In this document: in pieces, positions 15,238 to 25,033 of the stretch
Layout: each line of letters begins with the position of its first letter
How positions within the stretch are numbered: the stretch's first letter is position 1
Origin: Pseudomonas rhodesiae
GTDB lineage: Bacteria > Pseudomonadota > Gammaproteobacteria > Pseudomonadales > Pseudomonadaceae
Assembly: GCF_007858255.1 (NCBI RefSeq)
Contig: NZ_VFEU01000004.1
Location: 1 to 64,000, forward strand
Direction of reading: 5' to 3'
Length of the DNA stretch: 64,000 nucleotides
Notes under the pieces: model-generated
Database searches by the model: none
What the model saw: the letters and a program-made list of their open reading frames with translations, nothing else
Told to the model about the DNA's origin: nothing
Translations under genes and position numbers: made by a program

Positions 15238-17091
15238 CTATTCCGCAGTCTCGGCCACACCCTGATCCTCCCCCAGAAACCCGCCGCTCTGGTGATGCCA
15301 TAACCGCGCATAGGTGCCGTTCCTCTCTAGCAACTCGGCGTGGCTACCTTGCTCGATGATGCGACCGTTATCCATGACGATCAGTCGATCCATGGCGGCA
15401 ATCGTGGACAGTCGGTGAGCGATGGCAATGACGGTCTTGCCCTTCATCATTTCATCCAGGCTTTCCTGGATGGCGACTTCGACTTCCGAATCCAGCGCGC
15501 TGGTAGCCTCGTCAAGCAGCAGGATCGGAGCGTTCTTGAGCATCACGCGGGCGATGGCGACCCGTTGGCGCTGGCCGCCGGATAACTTGATGCCCCGCTC
15601 ACCCACCAACGTGTCGTAACCGCAGTGGCCTTGTTTATCGCTCAGTTGGCTGATGAAGCCATCAGCCTGGGCACTCGCGGCGGCACTGCGGATTTGCTCA
15701 TCGGTTGCATCGGGGCGCCCGTAGGCGATGTTGTCGCGAATCGAGCGGTGCAGCAGGGATGTGTCCTGGGTAACCATGCCGATGGCGCTGCGCAGGCTGT
15801 CCTGGGTAACGTGGGCGATGTTCTGCCCATCGATGCAGATCTGCCCTTTGTCCACGTCATAGAAGCGCAACAACAGATTGATAAGCGTCGATTTACCGGC
15901 ACCGGAGCGCCCCACCAGGCCGATTTTTTCGCCTGGGCGGATGCTCAAGCTCAGGCCATCGAGAACCTGGCGTTCGCCGTTGTAATTGAAGCTCACGTTG
16001 TCGAACGTCACGGCGCCGCCGTGGGTGAGCAGCGTGGCGGCATCCGGCGCGTCCTGCACCTTGGGCCCGCGGGTCAAGGTTTGCATACCGTCCTGCACGG
16101 TGCCGATGTTCTCGAACAGCGAGGTCATCTGCCACATGATCCAATGCGACATACCGTTGACGCGCAACGCCATGGCGGTGATGGCCGCCACCGCGCCGGT
16201 GCCCACTGCCCCTTGGTGCCACAGCCACAAGGCATAACCGCCCGCGCCCATGATCAACGCAACCACCAGTGCCTGATTGACGATCTCGAACTGGCTGACC
16301 AGGCGCATCTGGCGAAAACCGGTCTGCTTGAAGTCCTCCATCGCCGCGCGCGCGAAATGCGCTTCACGCTTGGAATGGGAGAACAGCTTGACCGTGGTGA
16401 TATTGGTGTAGGCGTCCGAAATACGCCCGGTCATGGAGGAGCGCGCATTCGCCTGCTCCTGCCCGACTTTGCCCAGGCGCGGCACGAAGTACCCCATGGC
16501 CAGGCCGAACAACGCCAACCAGGCAATGAAAGGCAGCATCAGCTTCGGGTCGAAGCCGCCGGCCAGTGTGATAAGCGCGATGAAGTACACACCGATTCCG
16601 GGGGCCATCTCGATTAGGGTGAACAGCACCTCGCGCACCGACAGCGCCGTCTGCATGACCTTGGTGGTGACACGGCCGGAGAACTCGTCGGAGAAGAACG
16701 ACAGGCTTTGTCGCAGCATCAGCCGATGGAAATCCCAACGCAGCCGCAACGGCAGGTTGATCGCCAATACCTGGTGCTGCACCAGCGTGCGCAGCGCTAC
16801 CAGCCCAATGCTGGTCACCAGCACGATACCGATCCCCCACAGCACCCGGCTTTCCTGCCCGCCTGCATCGCCGCCGGCTTGCCAGGTCGACAGCAGGTCC
16901 ACCACCTGTCCGAGAAAAGCAAACAACCAGGCTTCGTAGATCGACACCCCGGCACTGAGCAGCGCGAGCGCAACGATATAACCCCGGGCACCACGGGTGC
17001 AGGCCCACAAAAATCGCGCCAGGCCCTCGGGGGGTGGAGGCGCCTCGTCGGGCGGGAAAGGGTCGAGGCGTTGTTCGAATGCACGAAGCAT
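15238..17091 (-). CDS. ABC transporter, fused permease and ATPase (MsbA/multidrug type)
   Basis: 617 residues. The N-terminal membrane domain (about 30-330) has six hydrophobic segments and is followed by an ATPase domain: Walker A GRSGAGKST, signature LSGGQRQR, Walker B ILLLDEATSALD and the switch His in AHRLST. It would work as a homodimer or with a partner half-transporter in the inner membrane. A second protein of the same type lies at 25034-26854, but the two genes are 8 kb apart and not an operon. The substrate is unknown (lipid, peptide or drug). Confidence 0.9.
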   Translation of the reverse strand: MLRAFEQRLDPFPPDEAPPPPEGLARFLWACTRGARGYIVALALLSAGVSIYEAWLFAFLGQVVDLLSTWQAGGDAGGQESRVLWGIGIVLVTSIGLVALRTLVQHQVLAINLPLRLRWDFHRLMLRQSLSFFSDEFSGRVTTKVMQTALSVREVLFTLIEMAPGIGVYFIALITLAGGFDPKLMLPFIAWLALFGLAMGYFVPRLGKVGQEQANARSSMTGRISDAYTNITTVKLFSHSKREAHFARAAMEDFKQTGFRQMRLVSQFEIVNQALVVALIMGAGGYALWLWHQGAVGTGAVAAITAMALRVNGMSHWIMWQMTSLFENIGTVQDGMQTLTRGPKVQDAPDAATLLTHGGAVTFDNVSFNYNGERQVLDGLSLSIRPGEKIGLVGRSGAGKSTLINLLLRFYDVDKGQICIDGQNIAHVTQDSLRSAIGMVTQDTSLLHRSIRDNIAYGRPDATDEQIRSAAASAQADGFISQLSDKQGHCGYDTLVGERGIKLSGGQRQRVAIARVMLKNAPILLLDEATSALDSEVEVAIQESLDEMMKGKTVIAIAHRLSTIAAMDRLIVMDNGRIIEQGSHAELLERNGTYARLWHHQSGGFLGEDQGVAETAE

Positions 17092-17163
17092 AGGGTTCTC
17101 CAGAACGATCTAGTGCGGGGATTCTGGCATTTAAAGCTTGGCTTGAGGGCGTATCGGGATAGA

Positions 17164-17184
17164 ACCCTGCTCTGCAAGCAGGGT
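17164..17184. promoter_or_regulatory. Small hairpin upstream of the DUF1206 gene
   Basis: ACCCTGCT and AGCAGGGT pair around five bases, 34 bases before the start codon at 17218. It could shape the leader RNA or end minus-strand transcripts; no function is claimed. Confidence 0.35.
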
Positions 17185-17217
17185 CTGCTCTTGAATCAGA
17201 TCTCAGGAATACGTCGA

Positions 17218-18030
17218 ATGTCAGCGCAAAACAGTCTTGTCATGCTCGCTCGAGGAGGCTACGCCGCTCGGGGAGTGCTGTATCTGATCATTGGTATCTT
17301 CGCGCTGCTGGCAGCACAGGACTCGACAAAACCGAAGGATAGCCACAAAAGTCTGGAGGCATTGCTCAGCCAACCATTCGGCTATTTTTTAATTGGGGTT
17401 GTGGTGGCGGGCCTGCTCTCATTTGCGTCTTGGCGCATGCTGCAGGCTACCCGTGATGTCGATCATCATGGCAAAGAACTCAAGGGTTTGGTGATTCGAA
17501 CCGGCCTGTTTGCCGGGGGCGTCGTTAATGGCGCGCTGGCGTTTTTTGCATTGGGTCTGCTTATCAGCGGCATTAAAAGCTCGGGTAATTCCGGGGGGCA
17601 GGCCAAAGACTGGCTGTCCCATCTATTGTCCTCGGAACATTCGAACATGCTGGTTTACCTGATCGCCCTCATTCCGCTTGGGGTCGGTATTGCTCACATC
17701 ATCAAGGGATGGAAGGCATCGTTCGAAAAATACTTTGAGGCCGATGAAGATGTCATGCGCTACGTGCGCCCCGTATCGCGATTCGGATTGATCGCCCGTG
17801 GCGTGGTGTTTTTAGAGATTGCAGTGTTATTGGCCATCAGCGGTTCCACTTATCAAGCCATGGACCCACCCGGCATGAAGGAGGCGCTGGACGCCCTCCA
17901 GAACCTACCCGCTGGGTGGTTGCTTTTGATGGTAATGGCCTTGGGGCTGATCGCTTTCTCGGCTTACAGTTTTTCTGAAGCCTTCTGGCGCAAGATCAAT
18001 ATGGATGTGCCGGGGGTGGCGAGAACGTAG
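17218..18030 (+). CDS. DUF1206 family membrane protein
   Basis: 270 residues from ATG 17218; the open frame extends far upstream without any supported start. Six hydrophobic segments fall in three repeated pairs, each beginning with an ARGGYAARGVLYLIIG-like block (near 10, 85 and 180), the internal triplication typical of DUF1206. The function is unknown. It is an inner-membrane protein, transcribed alone, and ends before a terminator shared with tRNA-Asn. Confidence 0.88.
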   Translation: MSAQNSLVMLARGGYAARGVLYLIIGIFALLAAQDSTKPKDSHKSLEALLSQPFGYFLIGVVVAGLLSFASWRMLQATRDVDHHGKELKGLVIRTGLFAGGVVNGALAFFALGLLISGIKSSGNSGGQAKDWLSHLLSSEHSNMLVYLIALIPLGVGIAHIIKGWKASFEKYFEADEDVMRYVRPVSRFGLIARGVVFLEIAVLLAISGSTYQAMDPPGMKEALDALQNLPAGWLLLMVMALGLIAFSAYSFSEAFWRKINMDVPGVART

Positions 18031-18111
18031 GAGGCCACAGCCATCTATAGCGGGTTTAAAGACGCGCTTATGCTGTGCGCTTTGATCACTCCGGAAAAAT
18101 CCAAGGCAAAA

Positions 18112-18136
18112 AAAAGCCTGCATCGCTGCAGGCTTT
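18112..18136. terminator. Bidirectional terminator between DUF1206 and tRNA-Asn
   Basis: AAAAGCCTGCA and TGCAGGCTTTT form a perfect stem with a short loop and A/T runs on both sides. It ends the tRNA transcript (minus strand), and probably also the DUF1206 transcript. Confidence 0.85.
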
Positions 18137-18144
18137 TCCCTATC

Positions 18145-18220
18145 TGGCTCCACGACCTGGACTCGAACCAGGGACCCAATGATTAACAGTCATTTGCTCT
18201 ACCAACTGAGCTATCGCGGA
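18145..18220 (-). tRNA. tRNA-Asn(GUU)
   Basis: 76 nucleotides on the minus strand, with CCA encoded. Acceptor stem TCCGCGA pairs with TCGTGGA (one G-U pair), the D-loop has AGCTCAGTTGGTAGAGC, the anticodon loop CTGTTAA contains GTT, and the T-loop is GGTTCGAGTCC. No duplicated 3' end or integrase gene lies next to it, so it is not being used as an attachment site here. Confidence 0.98.
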
Positions 18221-18280
18221 ATGCGCCGTATGTTACTGATTGAAAAGGAGAAGTCAAGCATTGACTGGCAAACGTGAGGA

Positions 18281-19177
18281 TTAATTCCCCGGCCCGCCCG
18301 TCAGCGGCTGTTCTGCAGCCAGGTCCAGCCAGGCGCGGGCGGCCGGTGGCAAGTGGGCGTTGGCGCGCCAGGCCAGGGCGATGTGCCAGTCGGTGTGGGG
18401 CTCGTCCAACGCGACCAAGGCAATGCCGGCGTGTCGATGCTTGTGCGCCAACATGCGCGGCAGGAAGGCGACGCCCAGGCCAGCCGCGACGAGGTCGACA
18501 ATAAAATCGATCTGCCCGCTGCGTGCCGTCACGCGGGGGGTTACGCCTTTGCGCTCGCAGGCCGCGAGGATCTTGGCGTTCAGGGCGAAACCGGCTTCGA
18601 ACAGGATGAAGGGCGAGTCTGCCAGGTCGGTAAAGTCGATACACTCACGCCCTGTCAGGGGATGGTTCATGGGCAGCACGGCGATCAGCGGCTCATTGCG
18701 CACCGGTTGATAGTCGAAGCCCTCGTCAATCGGTAACAACAGTGCCGCCAGGTCGACCTCTCCTTCTTCCAGGCATTCGCGCAGGCGCTTGCTGCCGTAT
18801 TCGGTCAGCTCAATGTCAATGTCCGGGTAGCGGCTGCGGTAGGTGGCGAACATGGTCGCAAACAGCACGCCGCAGCCTACCGGTGGCAAGCCGATGCGCA
18901 ACATACCGCGCTTGAGACCGCGCAGGTCGTTGATTTCGCCGAGCAGGTCGCTGTGTTCGGCCAACAACACCTGGGCGCGACGGTAGGCAATTTCGCCGGC
19001 GGCAGTCAGTTGGTTGCGATGCCCAAGGCGGTTGAGCAGCGGCATGCCCAGTTCCTCTTCGAGGGTTTTGACCGCCTTGCTCACGGTGGACTGTGTCAGA
19101 GACACCACCTCGGCTGCCTGAGAAAAACCGCCTTGGCGCACCACCTCGACAAAGGCGCGCAGTGTTCGCAGATTCAT
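18281..19177 (-). CDS. LysR family transcriptional regulator
   Basis: 298 residues: N-terminal winged helix-turn-helix (about 1-60, with FSQAAEVVSLTQSTVSKAVK) and a periplasmic-binding-like effector domain (about 90-290). It is divergent from the L-lactate dehydrogenase gene, and a perfect 21-base palindrome lies in the 101-base gap, close to its own start. LysR proteins usually repress themselves and activate the divergent gene on binding a small ligand, so lactate or a related 2-hydroxy acid is a reasonable guess for the inducer. Confidence 0.92.
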   Translation of the reverse strand: MNLRTLRAFVEVVRQGGFSQAAEVVSLTQSTVSKAVKTLEEELGMPLLNRLGHRNQLTAAGEIAYRRAQVLLAEHSDLLGEINDLRGLKRGMLRIGLPPVGCGVLFATMFATYRSRYPDIDIELTEYGSKRLRECLEEGEVDLAALLLPIDEGFDYQPVRNEPLIAVLPMNHPLTGRECIDFTDLADSPFILFEAGFALNAKILAACERKGVTPRVTARSGQIDFIVDLVAAGLGVAFLPRMLAHKHRHAGIALVALDEPHTDWHIALAWRANAHLPPAARAWLDLAAEQPLTGGPGN

Positions 19178-19205
19178 CGGTATTCCTTTGGCGACTGGAA
19201 GCCAG

Positions 19206-19226
19206 TGATAAAAGTTGTTTTTATCA
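19206..19226. promoter_or_regulatory. LysR operator: perfect 8+5+8 palindrome
   Basis: TGATAAAA and TTTTATCA flank the spacer GTTGT. It is a dyad of the size and position expected for the primary LysR recognition site between divergent regulator and target genes. Confidence 0.7.
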
Positions 19227-19278
19227 TGCCAGAAGTTCGCTTATGGTGGAGCCACCTTGCCCTGTGGATTGACCGTTG

Positions 19279-20421
19279 ATGATCATTTCGTCCGCCTCCG
19301 ACTACCGCGCCGCCGCCCAACGCAAACTGCCGCGTTTTCTGTTCGACTATATCGACGGCGGTGCCTACGCCGAGCACACGCTGCGGGCCAACAGCGCGGA
19401 CCTGGCCGACATCAGCCTGCGCCAACGCATCCTGCGCAATGTGGATAACCTCAGCCTCAACACCACCGTGCTCGGCCAGAAGCTGGCGATGCCGGTGATT
19501 CTCAGCCCGGTAGGGTTGACCGGCATGTACGCGCGCCGTGGCGAAGTACAGGCAGCCAAGGCCGCCGCCAACAAGGGCATTGCGTTCTGCCTGTCGACGG
19601 TGTCGGTGTGCTCCATTGAGGAAGTGGCATCGCAAAGTCCGCAGGCCATCTGGTTCCAACTTTATGTGCTCAAGGACCGCGGTTTCATGCGCAACGCGCT
19701 GGAACGCGCGCAGGCAGCCGGGGTGACGACGTTGGTGTTCACCGTGGATATGCCCACGCCGGGGGCGCGCTATCGCGATGCTCACTCGGGCATGTCCGGG
19801 CCGTACGCCGCCTCGCGGCGCATGCTGCAGGCTGTGACCAAGCCACAATGGGCCTTCGACGTGGGCCTGATGGGTCGCCCCCATGACCTGGGCAATATTT
19901 CCAAATACCTGGGCAAACCCACCCATCTGGAAGACTACATTGGTTGGCTGGCCAACAATTTTGACCCGTCGATCAGTTGGAGCGACCTGGAGTGGATCCG
20001 CGAATTCTGGAAAGGTCCGATGATCATCAAAGGCATCCTTGACCCCCAGGACGCCAAGGACGCCGTGAGCTTCGGCGCCGATGGCATCGTGGTGTCCAAC
20101 CACGGCGGCCGCCAATTGGATGGCGTGCTGTCCACCGCCAAAGCGTTGCCAGCGATTGCCGAGGCCGTGGGCGATGACCTGACGGTGCTGGTGGACTCCG
20201 GCATCCGCTCCGGCCTCGACGTGGTGCGCATGCTCGCCCTGGGCGCCAAAGCGTGCCTGCTGGGGCGCGCGCCCTCCTACGCGTTGGCCGCCGACGGCCA
20301 GCACGGGGTCGAAAACCTGCTGGATATTTTCGCCAAGGAAATGCGCGTAGCCATGACCCTGACCGGTGTGACCTCAATCGAGCAGATTAACGCCGACACC
20401 TTGGTACAAGCAGCCAAATAA
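19279..20421 (+). CDS. lldD: FMN-dependent L-lactate dehydrogenase
   Basis: 380 residues from ATG 19279 (a TTG precedes it directly). The family features are all present: [13 protein letters not shown] near the start, the FMN-binding QLYV and the catalytic-base segment [10 protein letters not shown], with DSGIRSG and [10 protein letters not shown] near the end. It oxidises L-lactate to pyruvate and passes electrons to the respiratory quinone pool at the inner membrane. It lies alone rather than in an lldPD-type operon, and is divergent from a LysR regulator rather than next to a GntR-type LldR. Confidence 0.93.
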   Translation: MIISSASDYRAAAQRKLPRFLFDYIDGGAYAEHTLRANSADLADISLRQRILRNVDNLSLNTTVLGQKLAMPVILSPVGLTGMYARRGEVQAAKAAANKGIAFCLSTVSVCSIEEVASQSPQAIWFQLYVLKDRGFMRNALERAQAAGVTTLVFTVDMPTPGARYRDAHSGMSGPYAASRRMLQAVTKPQWAFDVGLMGRPHDLGNISKYLGKPTHLEDYIGWLANNFDPSISWSDLEWIREFWKGPMIIKGILDPQDAKDAVSFGADGIVVSNHGGRQLDGVLSTAKALPAIAEAVGDDLTVLVDSGIRSGLDVVRMLALGAKACLLGRAPSYALAADGQHGVENLLDIFAKEMRVAMTLTGVTSIEQINADTLVQAAK

Positions 20422-20693
20422 CCGGCGCGGGCCCTCCACACCTGGGGCTGGCCTGCTACAGCGACCATTGATTCGTAAGGTTTTTTATTAAATTAAACGA
20501 AGTGGCATGAATCTCGCTCTAACCTGTTCCAAGCAGGTCCAGCGATGACAAGACGTGCGGCGGTGCCCAGGGGTTAAAACCCACTGTAAAGCGGTTTAGA
20601 CTGTTTCCATGTTTTACGAAACTGACGGAACAGTAAGACCCCGGCACTCGCCACACGCATCGGGCCTGTAAGACTCTTAGAGGCCAAACGGTT

Positions 20694-21620
20694 ATGAAAA
20701 CACCTACCCAGACCAACGCAATTGATTTCGACACAGCCAAATTGCAACGTCTGGGCTTTGGCCAGCCGTTCCCGCCACCCCGCCGCCCCACCACCGTCGC
20801 TCAACTGCGCCAGCAACTGGGCCTGCAATTGCAGACCAGTCTGGAACCGGAGCGCATCCTCAGTGTGTTCTTCCGTGAGATCCAGCGCCTGGTGCCCCTG
20901 GATGCCCTGCATTATCGTCACGACGCCGCAGACCTGCGCCTGGAGTTCGGCCAGCGCGGCCATCACTCGGTGAGCTACAGCCTGAGCCACGAGGGCGAGC
21001 ATCTGGGAGAACTGATCTTTCGCCGTAACCAACGCCTGAGCGAAGAAGAACTCGGCCAGCTCGAATCGCTGCTGGCCACCCTGCTTTATCCCATGCGCAA
21101 TGCCCTGCTCTATCGCGCGGCCACTCGCAACGCCCTGCGTGACCCGCTGACCCAGACCGGCAACCGCATCGCCATGGATCAGACGCTGCAACGGGAAATC
21201 GACATGGCTCGCCGGCACCTGAACCCACTGTCCCTGCTGATGCTGGACATCGATCACTTCAAGCACATCAACGACACCTACGGCCACGCCGCCGGCGATA
21301 ACGTATTGCGCGAGGTGGCGGCTGTCATCAAGGCGCAGCTGCGTAACGTGGACATGGTGTTCCGGTTCGGCGGGGAAGAGTTTCTGGTCCTGCTGTCCAA
21401 CACCAGCCGGGAGGCAGCGGCGGTGGTCGGGGAACGCCTGCGCAAAGCGACCCTGGCCCAGGACTATTGGGCCGACGGTAAACGGATTGAATTGACGGTA
21501 AGCCTGGGCTGCTCGACATTGCTGGCCGCCGAGTCGGCCGAGAGCCTACTGCGCCGGGCCGATAACGCGTTGTACGTGGCCAAGCGCGAAGGCCGCAATC
21601 GCTTGGCAATGGCGGGGTAA
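20694..21620 (+). CDS. Diguanylate cyclase with GAF-like sensor
   Basis: 308 residues. A GAF-like region (about 40-140) is followed by a GGDEF domain (about 150-305). The active site is GGEEF in FRFGGEEFLVLL, and an RNVD I-site (RxxD) precedes it by five residues, so product inhibition by c-di-GMP is expected. DPLTQTGNR and the DIDHFKHINDTYGH metal/substrate region are intact. There is no signal peptide or membrane segment, so it makes c-di-GMP in the cytoplasm. The 273 bases before it (20422-20693) hold no other gene that I can see. Confidence 0.93.
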   Translation: MKTPTQTNAIDFDTAKLQRLGFGQPFPPPRRPTTVAQLRQQLGLQLQTSLEPERILSVFFREIQRLVPLDALHYRHDAADLRLEFGQRGHHSVSYSLSHEGEHLGELIFRRNQRLSEEELGQLESLLATLLYPMRNALLYRAATRNALRDPLTQTGNRIAMDQTLQREIDMARRHLNPLSLLMLDIDHFKHINDTYGHAAGDNVLREVAAVIKAQLRNVDMVFRFGGEEFLVLLSNTSREAAAVVGERLRKATLAQDYWADGKRIELTVSLGCSTLLAAESAESLLRRADNALYVAKREGRNRLAMAG

Positions 21621-21641
21621 GCACCCCGCCACCGCGTTACA

Positions 21642-22454
21642 TCAGGCTTCGCTGGCGACACGCTCCTGGCGCTCGCGCACAGGGGCGCTGGCGAGGCTGA
21701 CAGGCTTGTCTTTCTCAAGACGCATGCAGCTTTCCAGGAACAGGTACATGTAGTCGTAGCTCTTGCACACGGCTTGGCGCAGTTCCACCTGCAAGGCCTT
21801 GCTCGGGTTCATCCCGGCCAGGGTGCAGATGATTTCCAGGGCTTCCCACGGGTGCGCGTCATCGTACTGGGCGTGCATCTTCAGCCACTTCATCGCCCGT
21901 TTACGCTCCTCCTCAGGAAAGGCCGCGGCGTAGACACCCGTGGAGCAGACCACGGCCGACCATTCCCCGGTCGCCCCTTCGATTGCGTAGTTGGTGGCGG
22001 CAATTGCCACGATCAACGAATCGGCCGAGCTGGTATGCCAGCACCAATGGCTCAGTGCATGCAACTCCGGCGGCACATGCTGGGCCTGCAACTCTTCCAG
22101 GCTCACCCCATGGGCGTGCGCCCAATTGACCCAATAGTCGGCATGGTTGAGTTCCACGCGAATATTGCGCATTAGCCAGCGCCGCGCCATATCCTCCCCA
22201 GGATGGCGGGCAAACTTAGTCTTGGTGAGGTTTTGTGCCATGTACAGGGCAAACTGTTCTACCACGGGCCAGCCACCGATCAAGTAGTGACGCATGGTCC
22301 GCGCGCTGAGCGTGTTGTCGCGCATGCGCTGGTACAGTTCGTGTTCGACAACCCGGCGCTTGCTCTCGCTACAGTCCTGGATCAGTTGCTGTGCCCAGGC
22401 AGGGTAACTTGAGGCTTCCATCAGCGGGCCGGTTCTGTTGAATGTGTCGATCAC
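21642..22454 (-). CDS. TenA/PqqC-like iron-containing redox enzyme family protein
   Basis: 270 residues, all-helical. WPVVEQFALYMAQNLTKTKF, the NHADYWVNWA segment and the AIEGATGEW block are characteristic of the heme-oxygenase-like TenA/PqqC superfamily, whose members use scattered His/Glu residues to bind a metal or cofactor. The substrate is not known, and it should not be called thiaminase on this evidence. It is convergent with the diguanylate cyclase gene, with a gap of only about 20 bases, and is followed on its own strand by a GGDEF-EAL gene that starts well beyond it. Confidence 0.75.
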   Translation of the reverse strand: MIDTFNRTGPLMEASSYPAWAQQLIQDCSESKRRVVEHELYQRMRDNTLSARTMRHYLIGGWPVVEQFALYMAQNLTKTKFARHPGEDMARRWLMRNIRVELNHADYWVNWAHAHGVSLEELQAQHVPPELHALSHWCWHTSSADSLIVAIAATNYAIEGATGEWSAVVCSTGVYAAAFPEEERKRAMKWLKMHAQYDDAHPWEALEIICTLAGMNPSKALQVELRQAVCKSYDYMYLFLESCMRLEKDKPVSLASAPVRERQERVASEA

Positions 22455-22500
22455 TATAAGGCTCCTTTTTAAGTGTGATGTTTACAGACCGGCAAATGTT

Positions 22501-24963
22501 TCAGCGGAATGTGCCGGGCGCCTTGAATAACAGGGGCTGCGGCCGCACAGGTCGACATTGCAAGCTATCAAAGGTAAACAACTGCGGTCGTTCGATCAGG
22601 TAGCCCTGAGCGTAATCCACCCCTATTTCGAGCAGTGCCTGTTCGATTTGGGGTGTTTCGACAAACTCGGCAATTGTGCGCTTACCCATGACGTGGCCGA
22701 TGTGGTTGATCACTTCGACCATGGCGCGGTTAATCGGGTCGTCCAGCATATCCTTTACGAAACTTCCATCGATCTTCAGGAAGTCTACAGGTAAATGTTT
22801 CAGATACGCGAATGAGGACATTCCGGCACAAAAATCATCAAGTGAGAAATGGCAACCTAAGGCTTTGAGTTCATTAATAAAACGAATTGCACTAGCCAAA
22901 TTGGCAATCGCACTAGTCTCAGTAATTTCAAAACAAATCATTTCTGGCGGGATGCGATAAGAGGCGAACTTATCTCGTAAAAATCCTAAAAAATCGTCAT
23001 CGCCGATGGTAATACCTGACAGATTAATCGCACACATGGCCATGGGCCGGCCCGGACGCTCGTGCAGGCAGCGGGCGATGATCGCGAACACATTCTCCAC
23101 CACCCAGCGATCCAGAGAAGTGATCAGGCCATAGCGCTCGGCCGCCGGAATAAAACTCTCGGGCAGGATGATGCGACCGGCTTCGTCATGCAGGCGCAGC
23201 AGAATCTCGATATGCCCGCTGCCGCCCTCGGTGTGGTTCAAGGCAGCGATTTCTTGGGAATACAGGCAGAAGCGGTTCTCTTCCAGGGCCATGTGCAGGC
23301 GCTGCACCCAGGCCATTTCGCCGAAGCGCACGGACAACTCGGAGTCGTCGGCGTGATACACCTGCACGCGGTTGCGCCCCTTCTCTTTGGCCATGTAGCA
23401 CGCCATGTCGGCAGCGCGTAGCGACGCTTCCAGGGTGGTCGGGGTATGGGAGATATGCACCAGACCGATGCTCACGGTGGTCACGAATGGCCGGCCTTTC
23501 CATACAAAATGCAGGCTTTGCACAGTGTGGCGCAGGCTCTCGGCGATCTTTTCCGCGGCCGCCGGCGGGCAGTTCTCCAGCAAGATGCCGAATTCATCGC
23601 CACCCAGGCGCGCCAGGGTGTCGCCCTCGCGCAGGTCCGATTGCAACAGCGCACAGATATGCCGCAACAGTTCATCGCCCGCCGCATGCCCGCAGGTGTC
23701 GTTGACCAGTTTGAACTGGTCCAGGTCGAGGAACATCAACGCGTGGCGCCCAACCTGCTGATGCGCCAACGGGTACAACACCTGCTCCAGACGGAATTCG
23801 AATTCACGCCGGTTGGCCAGGCCAGTTAGGGCGTCATGGGTCGCCTGCCACGACAGATTGGCGATGTACTGCCGTTCCTGCGTCATGTCGTGCAGCACCA
23901 GCACTGCACCACTGACCCTATCGCCACTGCGAATCGGCGCACCTACCAAGGTGACCGACACCGTGCTGCCGTCCAGGCGCTGGATGGTCTTGGCATGCTC
24001 ACTGCCGCCCCTGAGCTGGCCTTTGACGATGTGCTCGATCAGGGTGAAGCCGTCAGGCTGGGCATTGTCGTCCAGCAAGTTGAACAGCGCCGCCAGGGGC
24101 AAGCCCTGGGCCTGGCTCGACTTCCAATGGGTGAGTGCCTCGGCCGCCGGGTTCATGTAGGTAATGGCACCGTCGACGTTGGTGGTGATCACCCCGTCGC
24201 CAATCGACGCCAGAGTGATCTGCGCCCGCTCCTTTTCCACCTGCAGCGCTGTGGCGAACGCATGGCGCTGGCTCAATAACTTGTGGGTGCGCAACAACGC
24301 CAGCACGATCAACCCCAGGGCGGTGGTCAGGTTGGTGATCAACAGCAGGCGCAGGATCACCCGCGAACCTTCGCCCAAGGCATCGCTGAAGGCTTTGGCG
24401 GCGGGGGTAACGCCGTCGTTGATGGCGGTGATACGGACCTTCCATTGGCGCACATCGTTGGCGTTGACCTGGTCGGCGCTGATCGCGGCGTGCATCTCCT
24501 GGGCCAGGTTATCCAGCTGCACCAGGTAGCTATCGCCCACCGCCCACAACTCGATGGCCTTTTCCAGATAGCTGAAATGCCGGAAGTTCAGGTACAGCCA
24601 GATCACGCTCGACACATCGTCCGGGTGGTTGCCGCCCTTGAGTATTCCCAGGCGCGCGGCGTCGAGGTCAGGGGTTGGGCGGTCCAGGGCAACGCGCAGT
24701 TCGTGCCCGCCCTGAGGCACGGCGATGGCGTGCTGGTATTTGAGGTAGGTGACTTCGTCGCGGTTGTCGGCGTACAGCGTGAGGTAATAGATGGCGTCTT
24801 TCTGGCCCTTGGACCATAGACTCTCGCCGCCCACGTAACCACGCACAGCCGACAGCACATACAGGCTGCCACAGCCCAGCAATGCCTGAAACAGCACGAC
24901 TGCGATAAAGGGCCACACAATGCCCAGCAGCCGAGGCGTTCCGAAAGTCCGCTTTCGCTTCAT
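22501..24963 (-). CDS. Membrane-anchored PAS-GGDEF-EAL c-di-GMP enzyme
   Basis: 820 residues from ATG 24963, with AAGGGA upstream; the frame could start at 25020 but without such a site. A first membrane segment (about 10-35), a ~150-residue periplasmic sensor and a second segment (about 190-215) lead into a PAS domain (about 235-350), GGDEF (RLGGDEFGILL, with REGD as I-site) and EAL. The EAL motif itself reads EIL (EILLRL), while ETS, DDF and the catalytic-region Lys (FLKIDGSFV) are kept, so phosphodiesterase activity is likely but unproven. It probably sets c-di-GMP level in response to an envelope signal. Confidence 0.9.
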   Translation of the reverse strand: MKRKRTFGTPRLLGIVWPFIAVVLFQALLGCGSLYVLSAVRGYVGGESLWSKGQKDAIYYLTLYADNRDEVTYLKYQHAIAVPQGGHELRVALDRPTPDLDAARLGILKGGNHPDDVSSVIWLYLNFRHFSYLEKAIELWAVGDSYLVQLDNLAQEMHAAISADQVNANDVRQWKVRITAINDGVTPAAKAFSDALGEGSRVILRLLLITNLTTALGLIVLALLRTHKLLSQRHAFATALQVEKERAQITLASIGDGVITTNVDGAITYMNPAAEALTHWKSSQAQGLPLAALFNLLDDNAQPDGFTLIEHIVKGQLRGGSEHAKTIQRLDGSTVSVTLVGAPIRSGDRVSGAVLVLHDMTQERQYIANLSWQATHDALTGLANRREFEFRLEQVLYPLAHQQVGRHALMFLDLDQFKLVNDTCGHAAGDELLRHICALLQSDLREGDTLARLGGDEFGILLENCPPAAAEKIAESLRHTVQSLHFVWKGRPFVTTVSIGLVHISHTPTTLEASLRAADMACYMAKEKGRNRVQVYHADDSELSVRFGEMAWVQRLHMALEENRFCLYSQEIAALNHTEGGSGHIEILLRLHDEAGRIILPESFIPAAERYGLITSLDRWVVENVFAIIARCLHERPGRPMAMCAINLSGITIGDDDFLGFLRDKFASYRIPPEMICFEITETSAIANLASAIRFINELKALGCHFSLDDFCAGMSSFAYLKHLPVDFLKIDGSFVKDMLDDPINRAMVEVINHIGHVMGKRTIAEFVETPQIEQALLEIGVDYAQGYLIERPQLFTFDSLQCRPVRPQPLLFKAPGTFR

Positions 24964-25033
24964 GAAGTCCCTTGCATATGCACTGCTCAATACGCACGCT
25001 AAAACCCGCTTCCCTGCCACAGCCTAAGCTAAA

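Noticed and set aside
18145..18220. tRNA-Asn as an island attachment site
   Set aside because: No duplicated tRNA 3' end and no integrase beside it; the flanking genes on both sides look like core chromosome. The mobile island ends 6 kb away in a protein gene.
21642..22454. Thiaminase II TenA or PQQ synthase PqqC
   Set aside because: It shares the fold but no thiamine or PQQ genes are near, and I cannot confirm the active-site residues of either.
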